A stretch of 64,000 nt of DNA from Chimaeribacter arupi (GCF_002858805.1 NZ_PJZI01000019.1:29154-93153), one strand, 5' to 3'. Positions 20,989 to 31,631 are shown, counted from the first letter of the stretch. Notes: generated by a model not told the origin, from the letters alone. A program made the numbers and translations.

Positions 20989-22089
20989 TTAACGCTCGTC
21001 GCGACGGCCGGGGACGGCCGACCACATCCGGCGCACATGCACCGTCACTTCTTCACGGTCGTGATAGAGCTGTTTGGCGTGAATCTCGGAGTTGATACCG
21101 TTCTCATCAAGCTGCTCCTTGATCGCCTGGAGATTCTGGCTCACCTCTTCGTAGCGCTTTTTCATCGGCAGCTTCAGGTTGAAGATCGCCTCGCGGCACC
21201 AGCCTTTGACCAGCCAGTCCGTCATCAGCTGCGCCACTTTCGCCGGTTTTTCTACCATGTCGCACACCAGCCAGTAGATGTTGTTGCGCGGCGGCTCAAA
21301 GCGGAAACCGTCCGCTTTATAGTGCGTAACCTGCCCGGTTTCCATCAGGCTTGGCGCCATCGGGCCGTTATCCACGGCGTGTACCATCATGCTGCGCTGC
21401 ACCAGTTGGTAAGTCCAGCCACCGGGGCAGGCCCCGAGATCCACCGCATGCATCCCGCTCGCCAGGCGCTCGTCCCATTCGTCTGCCGGAATAAAGACGT
21501 GGAACGCCTCTTCCAGTTTCAGGGTGGAGCGGCTCGGCGCATCTGACGGGAATTTCAGGCGCGGGATGCCCATATAGAACGGGGAGTTGTTATTGCTGTA
21601 GGAGTAACCGACATAACAGCACCCAGGGGCGATAAAGAAGACGTGCACCACCGGGCGGTGCGGGTTTTCACGCTGCGCCATCACATTTTGCTCACGCATC
21701 CCGGCGCGCAACGGTACCGTGAGTTTGCGGCAGAATTTGGTCAGCTCTTTGGCGTCGTTAGTGTCCGGCACTTCCACGCGCAGCTCGCCGGCGCCCTGCA
21801 CCACGCCGACCAGCATCCCGACAATCGGCGATACGCGGTCATCCACCGGCAGATCCTTCAGCAGCTCCCCGACCACCAGCATCTGGCGGGCGAAAATCAG
21901 CTCGCGGAACGGCAGCTCGCGCGCCAGTTTATCGGCCTCTTCCGGCTGGTAGCACTCAAACAGCACATAACCGCTGTTCTCTTTGACCCTGGCAAAACCG
22001 AACACCTCGCGGGCGGCCGCTTTCTCCGTAATTTCTGCCGCGCACTCTTTCTCAAAACCGGGGCGACAATACAACGCTAACTTATTCAT
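20989..22089 (-). CDS. rlmM: 23S rRNA 2'-O-ribose C2498 methyltransferase RlmM
   Basis: RlmM methylates the 2'-OH of C2498 in 23S rRNA using SAM. The 366-residue product matches E. coli in length. An N-terminal THUMP-like region is followed by a Rossmann methyltransferase domain with [18 protein letters not shown] as SAM motif and the catalytic KDKE-type residues around [13 protein letters not shown]. The ATG at 22089 is taken because the longer frame adds 12 unrelated residues. The start overlaps the end of ygdD by 8 bp, so the two are translated from one mRNA. Confidence 0.96.
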   Translation of the reverse strand: MNKLALYCRPGFEKECAAEITEKAAAREVFGFARVKENSGYVLFECYQPEEADKLARELPFRELIFARQMLVVGELLKDLPVDDRVSPIVGMLVGVVQGAGELRVEVPDTNDAKELTKFCRKLTVPLRAGMREQNVMAQRENPHRPVVHVFFIAPGCCYVGYSYSNNNSPFYMGIPRLKFPSDAPSRSTLKLEEAFHVFIPADEWDERLASGMHAVDLGACPGGWTYQLVQRSMMVHAVDNGPMAPSLMETGQVTHYKADGFRFEPPRNNIYWLVCDMVEKPAKVAQLMTDWLVKGWCREAIFNLKLPMKKRYEEVSQNLQAIKEQLDENGINSEIHAKQLYHDREEVTVHVRRMWSAVPGRRDER

Positions 22090-22477
22090 GGCGATCTGCC
22101 TTTCTCTTAAGACGCAACGCGCCAATCAACATCAAAACCCAGCCCGCCAGGAAGCAGAAGCCCCCAACCGGCGTAACGAATACCCACATACGCAGCTGTG
22201 ACAGCGCCAGGCAGTAAAGGCTACCGCTGAACAGCACCGTCCCCAGCGCCAGCAACGCCCCGCTCCAGTAAAACCACAGGCTGGCACGGCGCTGCATCGC
22301 CAGGGAGAGGCCCATAATGGCAAGGGTATGGAAACCCTGATAATTCAGGCCGGTCTGGATCCAGCCCATCTCTTTTGTGCCCAGTGAGGCGCTCAGCACA
22401 TGGGCGCCGAATGCGCCCAGCGCCACAAAAACAAAGCCGCTGATGGCGGCAAAAATCAGCATGAAACGGCTGCTCAT
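22082..22477 (-). CDS. ygdD: DUF423 family inner membrane protein YgdD
   Basis: A 131-residue membrane protein of unknown function with four predicted transmembrane helices, from [20 protein letters not shown] to the C-terminal [19 protein letters not shown]. The ATG at 22477 gives the same length and start (MSSRFMLIF) as E. coli YgdD; an in-frame ATG four codons upstream (22489) is possible. It lies between gcvA and rlmM and overlaps the latter. Confidence 0.9.
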   Translation of the reverse strand: MSSRFMLIFAAISGFVFVALGAFGAHVLSASLGTKEMGWIQTGLNYQGFHTLAIMGLSLAMQRRASLWFYWSGALLALGTVLFSGSLYCLALSQLRMWVFVTPVGGFCFLAGWVLMLIGALRLKRKADRHE

Positions 22478-22552
22478 GGTATGACCCATCTTTCTTTAAA
22501 AACGGCGTATGAAAGTAAAACCCAAAAAGCCTGTGTCAGGAACGACGCGCAC

Positions 22553-23473
22553 TTAATGTTCGTATCGGAAACGGAATTTTTCCTGTTCGCTGGCCGCGCG
22601 GGCCAGGATCCATTGCCGGAAGGCGGCTATTTTACCGAGTTCTGCCTGACTGTCATGACATACCAGATAAAAAGCGTTTTTACTTACCAGCACGTCATTA
22701 AACGGGCAGACCAGGCGACCGGCCTCAATCTCCATCTGCGTCATGACATTATTGACCAGCGCGACCCCCTGGCCATGCACGGCCGCCTGCACCACCATCG
22801 CGCTGTGGCTGAAAATCGGCCCTTGCTGCACATTAATGTGCGACAACCCCAATTGACGGGTATAGGCCAGCCAGTCACGGCGTGAGGAGTCATGCAGCAG
22901 GGTATGGTAAGCCAGATCGGCCGGGGTTTTCAGCGGGTGGTCGCCGGTGGTCAGCAACAGCGGTGAACAGGCCGGCAGCAGGTATTCGGCGTAGAGCCGC
23001 TCTGCGCGCAGCCCCGGCCAGTTGCCGCGGCCATAAAAAATCGCCACATCCACGTCATCCGCCAGCTTGTCCTCTTCGCGGTCAACCGCCTGGATACGCA
23101 CATCAATGCCGGGATAGGCCGAGTTGAAGCCGGAAAGGCGCGGCACCAGCCATTGGATGGCAAAGCTCGGCGGCAGGCTGACGGTGAGTGCGCCTTTGGC
23201 GCTGCGGGCCTGCAATTTGCGGGTGGCGTCATTTAATGCCGTAAATATCTCTTTAATGTCAAGGTAATAACTCTGGCCCTCTTCCGTCAGCAGCAGGGAC
23301 CGGTTGCGGCGGCGGAACAATTTAAGGCCGAGAAAATCTTCCAATGATTTGATTTGGTGACTGACGGCTGCCTGGGTAACGAACAGTTCCTCAGCCGCTT
23401 TGGTAAAGCTCAGATGGCGGGCAGCCGCATCAAATACCCGCAGGGCATTGAGCGGGGGGAGTCGTTTTGACAT
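22553..23473 (-). CDS. gcvA: LysR-type regulator GcvA of the glycine cleavage system
   Basis: GcvA activates the glycine cleavage operon gcvTHP and the small RNA gene gcvB when glycine is present and represses gcvTHP with purines and GcvR. The 306-residue protein has the LysR winged helix-turn-helix (LSFTKAAEELFVTQAAVSHQIKSLE, residues about 20-45) and a periplasmic-binding-like effector domain. It is divergent from gcvB as in E. coli. CTAAT-type sequence at 23528-23532 (minus strand) between the two genes resembles the core of known GcvA sites. Confidence 0.96.
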   Translation of the reverse strand: MSKRLPPLNALRVFDAAARHLSFTKAAEELFVTQAAVSHQIKSLEDFLGLKLFRRRNRSLLLTEEGQSYYLDIKEIFTALNDATRKLQARSAKGALTVSLPPSFAIQWLVPRLSGFNSAYPGIDVRIQAVDREEDKLADDVDVAIFYGRGNWPGLRAERLYAEYLLPACSPLLLTTGDHPLKTPADLAYHTLLHDSSRRDWLAYTRQLGLSHINVQQGPIFSHSAMVVQAAVHGQGVALVNNVMTQMEIEAGRLVCPFNDVLVSKNAFYLVCHDSQAELGKIAAFRQWILARAASEQEKFRFRYEH

Positions 23474-23564
23474 GGTAAACAGCTTATGAGTTGACGTGTG
23501 ATTACAACAAATAATTTTTAGTTACTTATTAGATTTTTTTATCCGAGCCATTATAAATTGTCCG

Positions 23565-23593
23565 TTGAGGATGCGCCAGCAAATACCTATAGT
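23565..23593 (+). promoter_or_regulatory. gcvB promoter
   Basis: TTGAGG (23565-23570) and TATAGT (23588-23593) are separated by 17 bp and place the transcription start at A23600, the first base of the conserved GcvB RNA. Confidence 0.8.
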
Positions 23594-23599
23594 GGCGGC

Positions 23600-23797
23600 A
23601 CTTCCCGGGCCGGAACGAAAAGTTGATGGGTATGAGGATACCGAGAGGCTTTTGGCTTGTGGTTGTGATGTTGTGTTTGCAAGTTGTCTGGCACTCCAGA
23701 CGCAGTAGCAGAAGCTACTCTTTTTCACTTCCTGTACATTTACCCTGTCTGTCCATAGTGATTTATGCAGCACCGCACTTTGCGGTGCTTTTTTTTT
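23600..23797 (+). ncRNA. gcvB: GcvB small RNA
   Basis: GcvB is an Hfq-dependent small RNA repressing many amino-acid and peptide transport mRNAs such as dppA and oppA. The 198-nt RNA is recognisable throughout: 5' stem-loop with GGAACGAAAAGTT, the G/U-rich R1 seed (GTTGTGATGTTGTGTTTG, about 23662-23679), the conserved R2/R3 segment with CACTTCCTGTACATTTACCC and CTGTCTGTCCATAGTGATT, and the terminator GCACCGCA/TGCGGTGC with T9. It lies between gcvA and ygdI, the E. coli position. Confidence 0.97.
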
Positions 23798-23837
23798 GCG
23801 TGTGGCGGAGCTGTGCGCCCCGCCGGCAAAGGGCCTG

Positions 23838-24059
23838 TTACTCCCCTTTCACCATCTCTTTCACGTCTGCACGGTTGATCTGCTGTTCATTGCCATAGGC
23901 GTCTTTGTAGCTGATCATCCCGGTATCATCATCAACCTGAGGTTTCCCTTCAGACACGATGGTACGGCCATCATTGGTGTGCATCACATAGTTGCTGGAA
24001 CAGGCAGCCAACGTACAGGTCAACATTACGGCAGAAACCACTGCTGCTAACTTTTTCAT
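23838..24059 (-). CDS. ygdI: YgdI/YgdR family lipoprotein YgdI
   Basis: A 73-residue small lipoprotein (DUF903) of unknown function. It has a short signal peptide and lipobox LAAC, then NYVMHTNDGRTIVSEGKPQV and DTGMISYKDAYGNEQQINR, the SH3-like core of the family. The second of two ATGs (24059) is chosen because it lies 6 nt after AAGGAG and gives the E. coli-like start MKK; 24062 is the alternative. A paralogue, ygdR, lies at 52 kb in this window. Confidence 0.93.
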   Translation of the reverse strand: MKKLAAVVSAVMLTCTLAACSSNYVMHTNDGRTIVSEGKPQVDDDTGMISYKDAYGNEQQINRADVKEMVKGE

Positions 24060-24252
24060 CATGAACTCCTTGTAGAGAGATGTTTTCTCGAATTGTTGCT
24101 GTTATCAGGCGAAAAATTTTTTAGCCCGTTATAAATCAGCATAACAAAGTTCCGAGAGTTTGCCAGAAAAGTGCCCCCCGCCCCCACCCGGCCTTGTGCC
24201 GCCGCGTTAAATCGGCGAGGATCGGTGCCAGTAATCAGGAGAGCGCAATTCC

Positions 24253-25458
24253 ATGACCCCGTTTGATGCGGCCGGCTTCCGCCGCCACTTCCCCGCGCTG
24301 GCCCACGCCGGCGTCTATCTCGACAGTGCTGCCACGGCGCTGAAGCCGCAGGCGATGATTGACGCCACCACGGCGTTTTATCAGCAGAGCGGCGTCACGG
24401 TGCACCGCAGCCAGCACGCGCAGGCACAGGCCCTGACCCGGCACTATGAGTCAGCGCGTGAACAGGTCGCCGCCCTGATTAATGCCGCGCACCCGCAGGA
24501 AATTGTCTGGACGCGCGGTGCCACGGAAGCGCTGAACCTGGTGGCGCAGGGCTATTTCCGCCCGCGGCTCCAGCCCGGTGATGAGTTGCTGGTGAGCCAG
24601 GCGGAGCATCACGCCAACCTGCTGCCTTGGCTGATGCTGGCCGAGCAGACCGGCGCGGTGGTGGTGCCGCTGCCGCTCGATCAGCACCAGATCCCGGACA
24701 TCGACGCATTAGCTGAGCTATTGCGTCCGCGCACACGGTTGCTTGCCCTGGGGCAGATGTCCAACGTCACCGGCGGTTGCCCGGATCTGGCGCGCGCCAT
24801 CGCCCTGGCCCATGCCAATAACACCCTGGTAGTGGTGGACGGCGCACAGGGCGCAGTGCATAACCCGCCGGACGTCCAGGCACTGGGCATTGATTTTTAC
24901 GCCTTTTCTGCCCATAAGCTCTATGGCCCGACCGGCATCGGCATGTTGTACGGCAACCTGGCGCACCTTAACGAGATGGCGGCCTGGCAAGGCGGCGGCA
25001 AGATGATTAGCCAGGTCTCTTTCTCCGGTTACACCCCGCAGCCGGTGCCGCACCGTTTTGAAGCCGGCACGCCTAACATTGCCGGGGTGATCGGTTTATC
25101 CGCCACGCTGGACTGGCTGGCCGGGCAGGATCTGGCGGCGGCAGAAGCGTACAGCCGCGGGCTGGCGCGTGATGCAGAACAGCAACTGGCCGCGATCCCC
25201 GGCTTCCGCAGTTTCCGCCGCTCTGACGCCAGTTTGCTGGCGTTCGATTTTACCGACGTGCATCACAGCGATATGATCACCCTGCTGGCCGAACAGGGCA
25301 TCGCCCTGCGCGCGGGCCAGCACTGCGCGCAGCCGCTGATGGCGCAACTGGGCGTTTCAGGCACCCTGCGCGCCTCTTTTGCCCCCTATAACACCCCGCA
25401 GGATGTCGGTGCGCTGGTCGCCGCCGTGCATCAGGCACGCGCCATGCTGCTGGATTAA
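24253..25458 (+). CDS. csdA: Cysteine sulfinate desulfinase/cysteine desulfurase CsdA
   Basis: CsdA is a class V PLP-dependent desulfurase that takes sulfur from cysteine and passes it to CsdE, and in vitro to the SufBCD scaffold; it also acts on cysteine sulfinate and selenocysteine. The 401-residue protein equals the E. coli length. The PLP lysine is Lys222 in [11 protein letters not shown] and the catalytic cysteine is Cys358 in [11 protein letters not shown]. csdE follows 19 bp downstream. Confidence 0.96.
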   Translation: MTPFDAAGFRRHFPALAHAGVYLDSAATALKPQAMIDATTAFYQQSGVTVHRSQHAQAQALTRHYESAREQVAALINAAHPQEIVWTRGATEALNLVAQGYFRPRLQPGDELLVSQAEHHANLLPWLMLAEQTGAVVVPLPLDQHQIPDIDALAELLRPRTRLLALGQMSNVTGGCPDLARAIALAHANNTLVVVDGAQGAVHNPPDVQALGIDFYAFSAHKLYGPTGIGMLYGNLAHLNEMAAWQGGGKMISQVSFSGYTPQPVPHRFEAGTPNIAGVIGLSATLDWLAGQDLAAAEAYSRGLARDAEQQLAAIPGFRSFRRSDASLLAFDFTDVHHSDMITLLAEQGIALRAGQHCAQPLMAQLGVSGTLRASFAPYNTPQDVGALVAAVHQARAMLLD

Positions 25459-25477
25459 GTTGACCGGAGTTAACCTT

Positions 25478-25918
25478 ATGATGCTTGCCCCCCACCCGTT
25501 CGGCCACGCGCTCACCCTGGAGGCCCTGACCGCAACCTTTACCGGTTTCAGCCAGTGGGAAGATCGTTACCGCCAGCTGATCCAGCTCGCACGGCAATTG
25601 CCGCCGCTGGATGAGGCGCTGAAGACGCCGGAACGTGAACTGAGCGGGTGTGAAAACCGCGTCTGGCTCGGTTACCAGCGCAATGAAGACGGCACGCTGC
25701 ACTTTTATGGCGACAGCGAAGGCCGGATTGTGAAAGGCTTGCTGGCGGTTATCCTTACCGTCATTGAAGGGAAAACGCCGGCAGCGTTACAGCAGCTGGA
25801 TCTGCTGGCGCTGTTTGATACCCTGGGCCTGCGCCAGCAGCTCAGCGCCACCCGTGCCGGCGGGTTGCAGGCACTGGCAGACGCCGTGGCCCGCATCGCC
25901 GCCGCTGAGGGCGGCTGA
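25478..25918 (+). CDS. csdE: Cysteine desulfuration protein CsdE
   Basis: CsdE is the SufE-like sulfur acceptor that stimulates CsdA. The product is 146 residues (E. coli 147). The acceptor cysteine is Cys58 in [12 protein letters not shown], and the family segments [18 protein letters not shown] and [18 protein letters not shown] are present. The longer frame overlaps the end of csdA and is unlikely; the ATG at 25478 matches the family start. It is convergent with tcdA, which it misses by 5 bp. Confidence 0.95.
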   Translation: MMLAPHPFGHALTLEALTATFTGFSQWEDRYRQLIQLARQLPPLDEALKTPERELSGCENRVWLGYQRNEDGTLHFYGDSEGRIVKGLLAVILTVIEGKTPAALQQLDLLALFDTLGLRQQLSATRAGGLQALADAVARIAAAEGG

Positions 25919-25923
25919 CGCCG

Positions 25924-26748
25924 TTATGCCTGTGCCGCCTGGCGTTCTGCTTTGGCGACCATTTTCTTCAACGCATGGGACACCGCCACAAAACCAAAGG
26001 TGGCGGTGACCATCGTGGCCGCGCCAAACCCGGCGGCGCAATCCATCCGCTTCGGCCCTTCGGCGGTGCTGCGGGACGCGCAGACTGAGCCGTCCGGCTG
26101 CGGGTAGACCAGCGGTTCGCTGGAGAAGACGCAGTCAATCCCTAGTTTCCCTTTGCTGTTTTTCACCACGTTAAAATCACTCTTCAGCCGTTCACGCAGT
26201 TTGGCCGCCAGCGGGTCCTGGATGGTTTTCGCCAGATCGGTAACCTCAATCCGCGTCGGGTCAATCTGCCCGCCCGCCCCGCCGGTGGTCACCACCGGGA
26301 TTTTGAAACGGCGGCAGTAAGCCAGCAGCGCCGCTTTCGGCCGCACGCTGTCGATGGCGTCAATCACATAGCTGAAGTTGTTATCCAGCAGCGCCGCCAC
26401 ATTCTCCGGCGTGATGAAATCATCGATGCAGGTGACGCGGCACTCCGGGTTAATCGCCAGAATGCGCTGGGCCATCACCTCGGTTTTCGCCTGGCCGACA
26501 CTCTGTTTCAGCGCGTGGATCTGGCGGTTGGTATTGGTGACACAGACATCGTCCATGTCGATAAGCGTAATCGCGCCGATGCCGGTACGCGCCAGTGCCT
26601 CGGCCGCCCAGGAGCCGACGCCGCCGATGCCAATCACGCAGACGTGCGCCGCCGCGAACACCGACAGCGCCGACTGGCCATACAGCCGGGCCGTGCCGCC
26701 GAAACGTTGCAGATAAGCGTCAGAATAGGCTGCTGTTGTCACGTTCAT
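25924..26748 (-). CDS. tcdA: tRNA threonylcarbamoyladenosine dehydratase TcdA (CsdL)
   Basis: TcdA uses ATP to cyclise t6A37 to ct6A37 in ANN-decoding tRNAs, receiving help from the CsdA-CsdE sulfur relay encoded next to it. The 274-residue product is an E1-like (ThiF/MoeB) protein with the nucleotide loop GIGGVGSW at residues 40-47, DMDDVCVTNTNRQ, and the hallmark CSDL motif of two C-terminal segments (CVFSSEPLVYPQPDGS, MDCAAGFGAATMVTATFG). It is convergent with csdE. Confidence 0.96.
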   Translation of the reverse strand: MNVTTAAYSDAYLQRFGGTARLYGQSALSVFAAAHVCVIGIGGVGSWAAEALARTGIGAITLIDMDDVCVTNTNRQIHALKQSVGQAKTEVMAQRILAINPECRVTCIDDFITPENVAALLDNNFSYVIDAIDSVRPKAALLAYCRRFKIPVVTTGGAGGQIDPTRIEVTDLAKTIQDPLAAKLRERLKSDFNVVKNSKGKLGIDCVFSSEPLVYPQPDGSVCASRSTAEGPKRMDCAAGFGAATMVTATFGFVAVSHALKKMVAKAERQAAQA

Positions 26749-26780
26749 TACCTCAACACTGTAACCGGGATGCCCGGCGA

Positions 26781-26809
26781 AAAATAAAAAAGCAGCCCGC
26801 AGGCCGCTT
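26781..26809 (-). terminator. Rho-independent terminator of mltA
   Basis: On the minus strand AAGCGGCC pairs with GGCTGCTT (one G-T pair) around a 4-nt loop, followed by TTTTATTTT. It starts about 22 bp after the mltA stop codon. Confidence 0.8.
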
Positions 26810-26831
26810 CTGTTGCTGCCCGGTGGCGGAA

Positions 26832-28004
26832 TTACTGCGGGTTGTTCACCAGCAGGGTGCCGCCTTGTGAACCGCTGTTCAGCACCGGTTTGGCCTGGCT
26901 CTGGTAGGCCGTGAACAGCGGGCCGCCGCTCTGTTTGGATTTCAGCACCCAGACCCGGCCATAGTGGTTGTAATAACCGGCCGCGTGGCCCGCTTCCGGG
27001 CCGATGCCCTGATAGATGTCGAAATGCTGGCCTTTAATCGCCCCGCCGACATCCAATGCCACCATTAGCCGCATATGGTACTTGCCGGTAAATTTGCCGT
27101 TATTGTCCAGCTCCGGCACTTCTGCCAGCAGCGTGGTGCCGGCCGGGATCAGCGAACGATCCGAGGCCACCGAGGCTTTGGCAATCAGCGGTACGGCGCT
27201 TGCCCCTTTCACCGGCGCAAACATCTCCGGCTTAAAGAACACAAAGGAAGGGTTCTGTTCCAGCAGCTCACGCACTTCTGCCGGGGAGTGGCTGTCCGCC
27301 CACTGGCGGATCGCCTGCATCGACATATCTTCGCGCGCCACTTCACCGCGATCAATCAGCACTTTACCAATGCTGCGATAGGCGTGGCCGTTCTTGCCGC
27401 CGTAGCCAAAGAACATCAGCGGGCGACCGTCGCCGAAATCCACATACCCGCTGCCCTGCACTTCCATCATGAAGTTATCCATCAGGGAGTTGGTGTAAGC
27501 CACTGCGTAACGCTCATCCAGCGCCCCGCTGTAAATCGCGGCGCGATCCGGCAGGCGGCGTTTGCCTTTTGGCGGCATCCGGTAGAGCGGGTAACGGAAT
27601 TCGCCCTGCGGGGTATAGCGCGCCTGCACCACCGGCGTGTAGTAGCCGGTAAACTGCACATTGCCGAAGTTGTCCACGCCCTCCATCTGGTAGGCGCTCA
27701 GCCCGTACTGGCTGAGGGTACGGGTATCGCCCCCGGCGCGGATCCACTGCTGCACATTCTGATAAGTCGGGCTGTTGCGGCTGAACAGGCCCGGTGAGGC
27801 GTACTGGATTTCCTGCAGCTGATCGGCATAATCCTTGGCATTGACCGGCTTCCCTTTGGCATTCGGCTCATTAACCAGCGCCAGCGACTGTTCCAGACGC
27901 CCATCTTTATACTGCTGCCCACGATCGGTGGGCCGGGAAGAACACCCGGCCAGGATAGCGATTACCACGCCGCTGACGATATATTTGCCTAACGATCCTT
28001 TCAT
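26832..28004 (-). CDS. mltA: Membrane-bound lytic murein transglycosylase A
   Basis: MltA is an outer-membrane lipoprotein that cleaves peptidoglycan glycan strands to 1,6-anhydro ends. The 390-residue precursor has a lipoprotein signal ending ILAGC. The double-psi barrel and 3D domain are recognised from NVQFTGYYTPVVQARYT, NPSFVFFKP and the catalytic aspartate in VALDVGGAIKGQHFDIYQG. It is about 25 residues longer than E. coli MltA, the excess being a low-complexity C-terminal tail (QSQAKPVLNSGSQGG). ATG 28004 gives the proper signal peptide; an in-frame GTG lies three codons upstream. Confidence 0.95.
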   Translation of the reverse strand: MKGSLGKYIVSGVVIAILAGCSSRPTDRGQQYKDGRLEQSLALVNEPNAKGKPVNAKDYADQLQEIQYASPGLFSRNSPTYQNVQQWIRAGGDTRTLSQYGLSAYQMEGVDNFGNVQFTGYYTPVVQARYTPQGEFRYPLYRMPPKGKRRLPDRAAIYSGALDERYAVAYTNSLMDNFMMEVQGSGYVDFGDGRPLMFFGYGGKNGHAYRSIGKVLIDRGEVAREDMSMQAIRQWADSHSPAEVRELLEQNPSFVFFKPEMFAPVKGASAVPLIAKASVASDRSLIPAGTTLLAEVPELDNNGKFTGKYHMRLMVALDVGGAIKGQHFDIYQGIGPEAGHAAGYYNHYGRVWVLKSKQSGGPLFTAYQSQAKPVLNSGSQGGTLLVNNPQ

Positions 28005-28168
28005 TGCCTGCACTCTTTACCGGATTTTCACCCGCGCACGATAACAAACGCCCATAGAGAAAGGAATTCTCCCTGCCAAAAAAGGCAGCCGCCATCGGGA
28101 AAAAACAGGCAAAAAAGCGTCATTTCGTTTAAAAAACCTGCGCCTAATGCATTAAATGTAAAAACAAC

Positions 28169-28196
28169 TTGCAGCAAATCTCATGGCCGGTATAGT
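28169..28196 (+). promoter_or_regulatory. Promoter of the initiator tRNA operon
   Basis: TTGCAG (28169-28174), a 16-bp spacer and TATAGT (28191-28196) are followed by a GC-rich discriminator GCGC, typical of stringent stable-RNA promoters, and place the start about 8 nt before the first tRNA. Confidence 0.7.
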
Positions 28197-28210
28197 GCGC
28201 ATCCATCGGA

Positions 28211-28287
<77 letters not shown>

Positions 28288-28359
28288 ATTCGATGCTGTA
28301 CCAGCAGCAAAAAACGTCGGATGGTTCGATAAGCAGTAAAGAAGTAAAGATGTTACGGA

Positions 28360-28436
<77 letters not shown>

Positions 28437-28555
28437 ATTCGGTGCTGTACCAGCAGCTGAAAATCCGCATTGCACGTAACAGCGGCCTGGCGTACAATCA
28501 GGACGTTAGCGTTAAAAAAGTAAGTATGGTTGTAAAAAATAAGCAGTAAGACGGA

Positions 28556-28632
<77 letters not shown>

Positions 28633-28647
28633 CTTACATGACATCAG

Positions 28648-28669
28648 ACACCCTTCAGGGTGTTTTTTT
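28648..28669 (+). terminator. Terminator of the tRNA-Met operon
   Basis: ACACCC pairs with GGGTGT around a TTCA loop and is followed by T7. It lies 15 bp after the third tRNA. The rest of the gap up to amiC (28670-28788) shows no other feature. Confidence 0.9.
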
Positions 28670-28788
28670 GTTTCTGCCGTCTGGACTTCTTTTCCCCTCT
28701 CCTTTTTGTCTTTTCCCCTGCCCGGTTTATTGCGCGCCACCCGGCGGGCAGCGCGGCATCATCCTGTTCTTACTCTTCTTCTCACAAC

Positions 28789-30036
28789 TTACCGCCGCAC
28801 CAGTCCGCCTTTGGCGAAATAGGACGTGATCCCGGCCAGAATCGACTCCGCCACCTGCTGCTGAAAGCGGCTGGTACGCAGCTTGCGCTCCTCTTTCACA
28901 TTACTGATAAACGCCGTTTCCACCAGAATCGACGGAATATCAGGCGCTTTCAATACCGCAAACCCCGCCTGATCGACATGGTTCTTATGCAGGTGATTCA
29001 CTTTTCCCATCCGTGCCAGCACCTCTTTGCCGAATTTCAGGCTGTCATTGATGGTGGCCGTCTGCACCAGATCAAACATCGTATGGTCGAGATAACGGTC
29101 GCCGCTTTTCCCTACGCCACCAATGTTATCCGCCTCATTCTGCGTTTGCGCCAGGTAACGTGCGGCGGCGCTGGTCGCGCCTTTGGTAGACAACGCAAAC
29201 ACCGAGGAGCCACGTGCCGCCCGGTTGGTAAAGGCATCTGCATGAATCGACACAAACAGGTCAGCGTGCTGTTTGCGCGCCTTCGCCACCCGCACCCGCA
29301 ACGGGATAAAGACATCTTCGTTGCGCGTCATATAGGCTTTCATGTTCGGTTGCTTGTCGATCAGCTTTTTCAGCCGCCGGGCAATCAGCAGCACAATGTC
29401 TTTTTCACGCGTCTTATATTTCCCGACGGCCCCCGAGTCTTCGCCGCCGTGGCCGGGGTCCAGCATGATGATAATCGGCCGGTCGTGGCCGGCATTGCCG
29501 CGTCTGGGCGTCGTCGCCGGCAGCGAGCGTTCCAGATCGCCTTTGTTGTAATCTTCCAGCAGCGCCAGCAACGGATCGGAAGGCTCCCCTGCCCGGCCGC
29601 TGGCCGGATAGAGATCCACCACCAGCCGGTTTTTAAATTCTGACACCGGCCCGAGGGTAAACAGGTGCGGCGTGCTGTTTTGTTTCAGCTCCAGCACCAC
29701 CCGCACGGTATCTTTCGTAAATTGCCCGACGCGGGCCTGCTTCAGGTAAGGATCGTTGGTGCGCACCTGTTTGCCGATGCCTTTCAGCACACTGTTGAGG
29801 TGAACACCTTCAATGTCGATCACCACGCGCTCCGGGTGGCTGAGTGCAAACTGCTTATACTTAAGCGGCGTGGAGGATTCGATGGTCACGCGGGTGTAGG
29901 GCGTTGAAGGCCAGACACGTACGGCAATCACGTGTGCGGCGGCGGCAAACCCGACCTGGCTGACGCTGAGCAACCAGGTGGCGGCGGCGGCCTGCACCAG
30001 ACGGCGGCGGCCCAGATTAGGAGGGTTATCGTTCAT
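28789..30036 (-). CDS. amiC: N-acetylmuramoyl-L-alanine amidase AmiC
   Basis: AmiC is a periplasmic septal amidase that splits daughter-cell peptidoglycan and is activated by NlpD. The 415-residue precursor has a Tat signal (GRRRLVQ at residues 9-15, hydrophobic stretch, cleavage near GFAAA). An AMIN domain follows (residues about 35-170), then the zinc amidase_3 domain with ligands in [20 protein letters not shown] and SIHADAF, and the autoinhibitory helix region. ATG 30036 gives the proper Tat signal; the longer frame adds 12 residues. It is divergent from argA. Confidence 0.96.
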   Translation of the reverse strand: MNDNPPNLGRRRLVQAAAATWLLSVSQVGFAAAAHVIAVRVWPSTPYTRVTIESSTPLKYKQFALSHPERVVIDIEGVHLNSVLKGIGKQVRTNDPYLKQARVGQFTKDTVRVVLELKQNSTPHLFTLGPVSEFKNRLVVDLYPASGRAGEPSDPLLALLEDYNKGDLERSLPATTPRRGNAGHDRPIIIMLDPGHGGEDSGAVGKYKTREKDIVLLIARRLKKLIDKQPNMKAYMTRNEDVFIPLRVRVAKARKQHADLFVSIHADAFTNRAARGSSVFALSTKGATSAAARYLAQTQNEADNIGGVGKSGDRYLDHTMFDLVQTATINDSLKFGKEVLARMGKVNHLHKNHVDQAGFAVLKAPDIPSILVETAFISNVKEERKLRTSRFQQQVAESILAGITSYFAKGGLVRR

Positions 30037-30235
30037 GCGGCTCCGGGAAAATGAAAAGCGATGAAAAGGCATCGCTAAAGCGGGCTAAACGTCAAAAACT
30101 TTAACGAATCAGCCGCTTCCTGTCACCCTTAAAGCCGCCCACCGGCTAAAAAGCCCAATCTTCTGATAAGCACTAACCCCCTGTTAACCTCCTGATAACT
30201 TTTCTTGGTGATTTCCTGCTTGCGATCTCGGCAAT

Positions 30236-30274
30236 AAAGAATAAAAATACAGAAATTACGAATAATCATGCAAG
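30236..30274 (+). promoter_or_regulatory. Tandem ARG boxes (ArgR operator) of argA
   Basis: Two 18-bp boxes, 30236-30253 (AAAGAATAAAAATACAGA) and 30257-30274 (TACGAATAATCATGCAAG), fit the ARG consensus with about two and four deviations and are separated by exactly 3 bp, the standard spacing for ArgR hexamer binding. They lie just upstream of the GTG start of argA, so arginine repression is inferred. Confidence 0.75.
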
Positions 30275-30285
30275 AGGCGAAGCCC

Positions 30286-31611
30286 GTGAAGGAACGTAGT
30301 ACAGAGCTGGTTCAAGGATTCCGTCACTCAGTCCCCTATATCAATGCCCACCGCGGCAAGACATTTGTGATCATGCTGGGCGGGGAGGCCATCGAGCATG
30401 AGAACTTCTCCAACATCGTTAACGATATCGGTCTGTTGCATAGTTTGGGCATTCGGCTGGTGGTGGTGTATGGCGCCCGCCCGCAGATTGACGCCAACCT
30501 GGCGCAGCACCATTGCGAGCCGGTATACCACAAACACACCCGGGTAACGGATGCCAAAACCCTGGAGCTGGTGAAACAGGCTGCCGGTTTGCTGCAACTC
30601 GACATCACTGCCCGCCTCTCGATGAGCCTGAATAACACGCCATTGCAGGGCGCGCACATCAACGTGGTGAGCGGTAACTTCATCATCGCCCAGCCGTTGG
30701 GTGTGGATGACGGCGTGGACTACTGCCACAGCGGCCGTATCCGCCGTATTGATGAAGAGGCGATCCACCGCCAGCTCGACAGCGGTGCCATTGTGCTGAT
30801 GGGGCCGGTGGCGGTCTCCGTGACCGGGGAGAGCTTCAACCTCACCTCAGAAGAGGTCGCGACCCAACTGGCGATCAAACTCAAAGCGGAGAAGATGATT
30901 GGCTTCTGTTCTTCGCAAGGGGTGACGGACAGCGAAGGCAATGTGATTTCCGAGCTGTTCCCGAATGACGCCCAGCAGCGCATCGACGCGCTGGAGCAGA
31001 CCGGTGATTACTACTCCGGCACTGTGCGGTTCCTGCGTGGGGCGGTCAAAGCCTGCCGCAGCGGCGTGCGCCGCAGCCACCTGATCAGCTATCTCGAGGA
31101 TGGGGCGCTGGTGCAGGAGCTGTTCTCGCGTGACGGTATCGGTACGCAGATCGTGATGGAGAGTGCCGAGCAGGTACGCCGCGCCACCATTAATGACATC
31201 GGCGGCATTCTGGAGCTGATCCGCCCGCTGGAGCAACAGGGGATTCTGGTGCGCCGCTCCCGTGAGCAACTGGAGATGGAGATCGACAAGTTCACTATCA
31301 TCGAGCGCGACAACCTGACCATTGCCTGTGCGGCGCTCTACCCCTTCCCGGAAGAGAAGATTGGTGAAATGGCCTGTGTGGCCGTGCACCCTGACTACCG
31401 CAGCTCCTCACGCGGTGAGATGTTGCTGCACCGGGTGGCGAGCCAGGCGCGCCAGCTGGGGCTGGAGAAGCTGTTTGTGCTGACCACCCGCAGCATCCAC
31501 TGGTTCCAGGAGCGCGGCTTCCAGCCGGCGGATGTCGAGGTGTTGCCGATGCAGAAACAGGCACTCTATAACTACCAGCGCCGCTCCAAGATCCTGCTGG
31601 CCGATCTGTAA
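30286..31611 (+). CDS. argA: N-acetylglutamate synthase ArgA
   Basis: ArgA acetylates glutamate with acetyl-CoA, the first step of arginine synthesis, and is feedback-inhibited by arginine. The 441-residue product has an amino-acid-kinase-like domain ([32 protein letters not shown]), which binds arginine, and a C-terminal GNAT domain with acetyl-CoA motif [19 protein letters not shown]. The start is taken as GTG at 30286, as in E. coli: it follows AGAGG, whereas an in-frame ATG at 30268 lacks a ribosome binding site and lies inside the second ARG box. Confidence 0.96.
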   Translation: MKERSTELVQGFRHSVPYINAHRGKTFVIMLGGEAIEHENFSNIVNDIGLLHSLGIRLVVVYGARPQIDANLAQHHCEPVYHKHTRVTDAKTLELVKQAAGLLQLDITARLSMSLNNTPLQGAHINVVSGNFIIAQPLGVDDGVDYCHSGRIRRIDEEAIHRQLDSGAIVLMGPVAVSVTGESFNLTSEEVATQLAIKLKAEKMIGFCSSQGVTDSEGNVISELFPNDAQQRIDALEQTGDYYSGTVRFLRGAVKACRSGVRRSHLISYLEDGALVQELFSRDGIGTQIVMESAEQVRRATINDIGGILELIRPLEQQGILVRRSREQLEMEIDKFTIIERDNLTIACAALYPFPEEKIGEMACVAVHPDYRSSSRGEMLLHRVASQARQLGLEKLFVLTTRSIHWFQERGFQPADVEVLPMQKQALYNYQRRSKILLADL

Positions 31612-31631
31612 CGCCGGCTTTTCCTGCCTGC

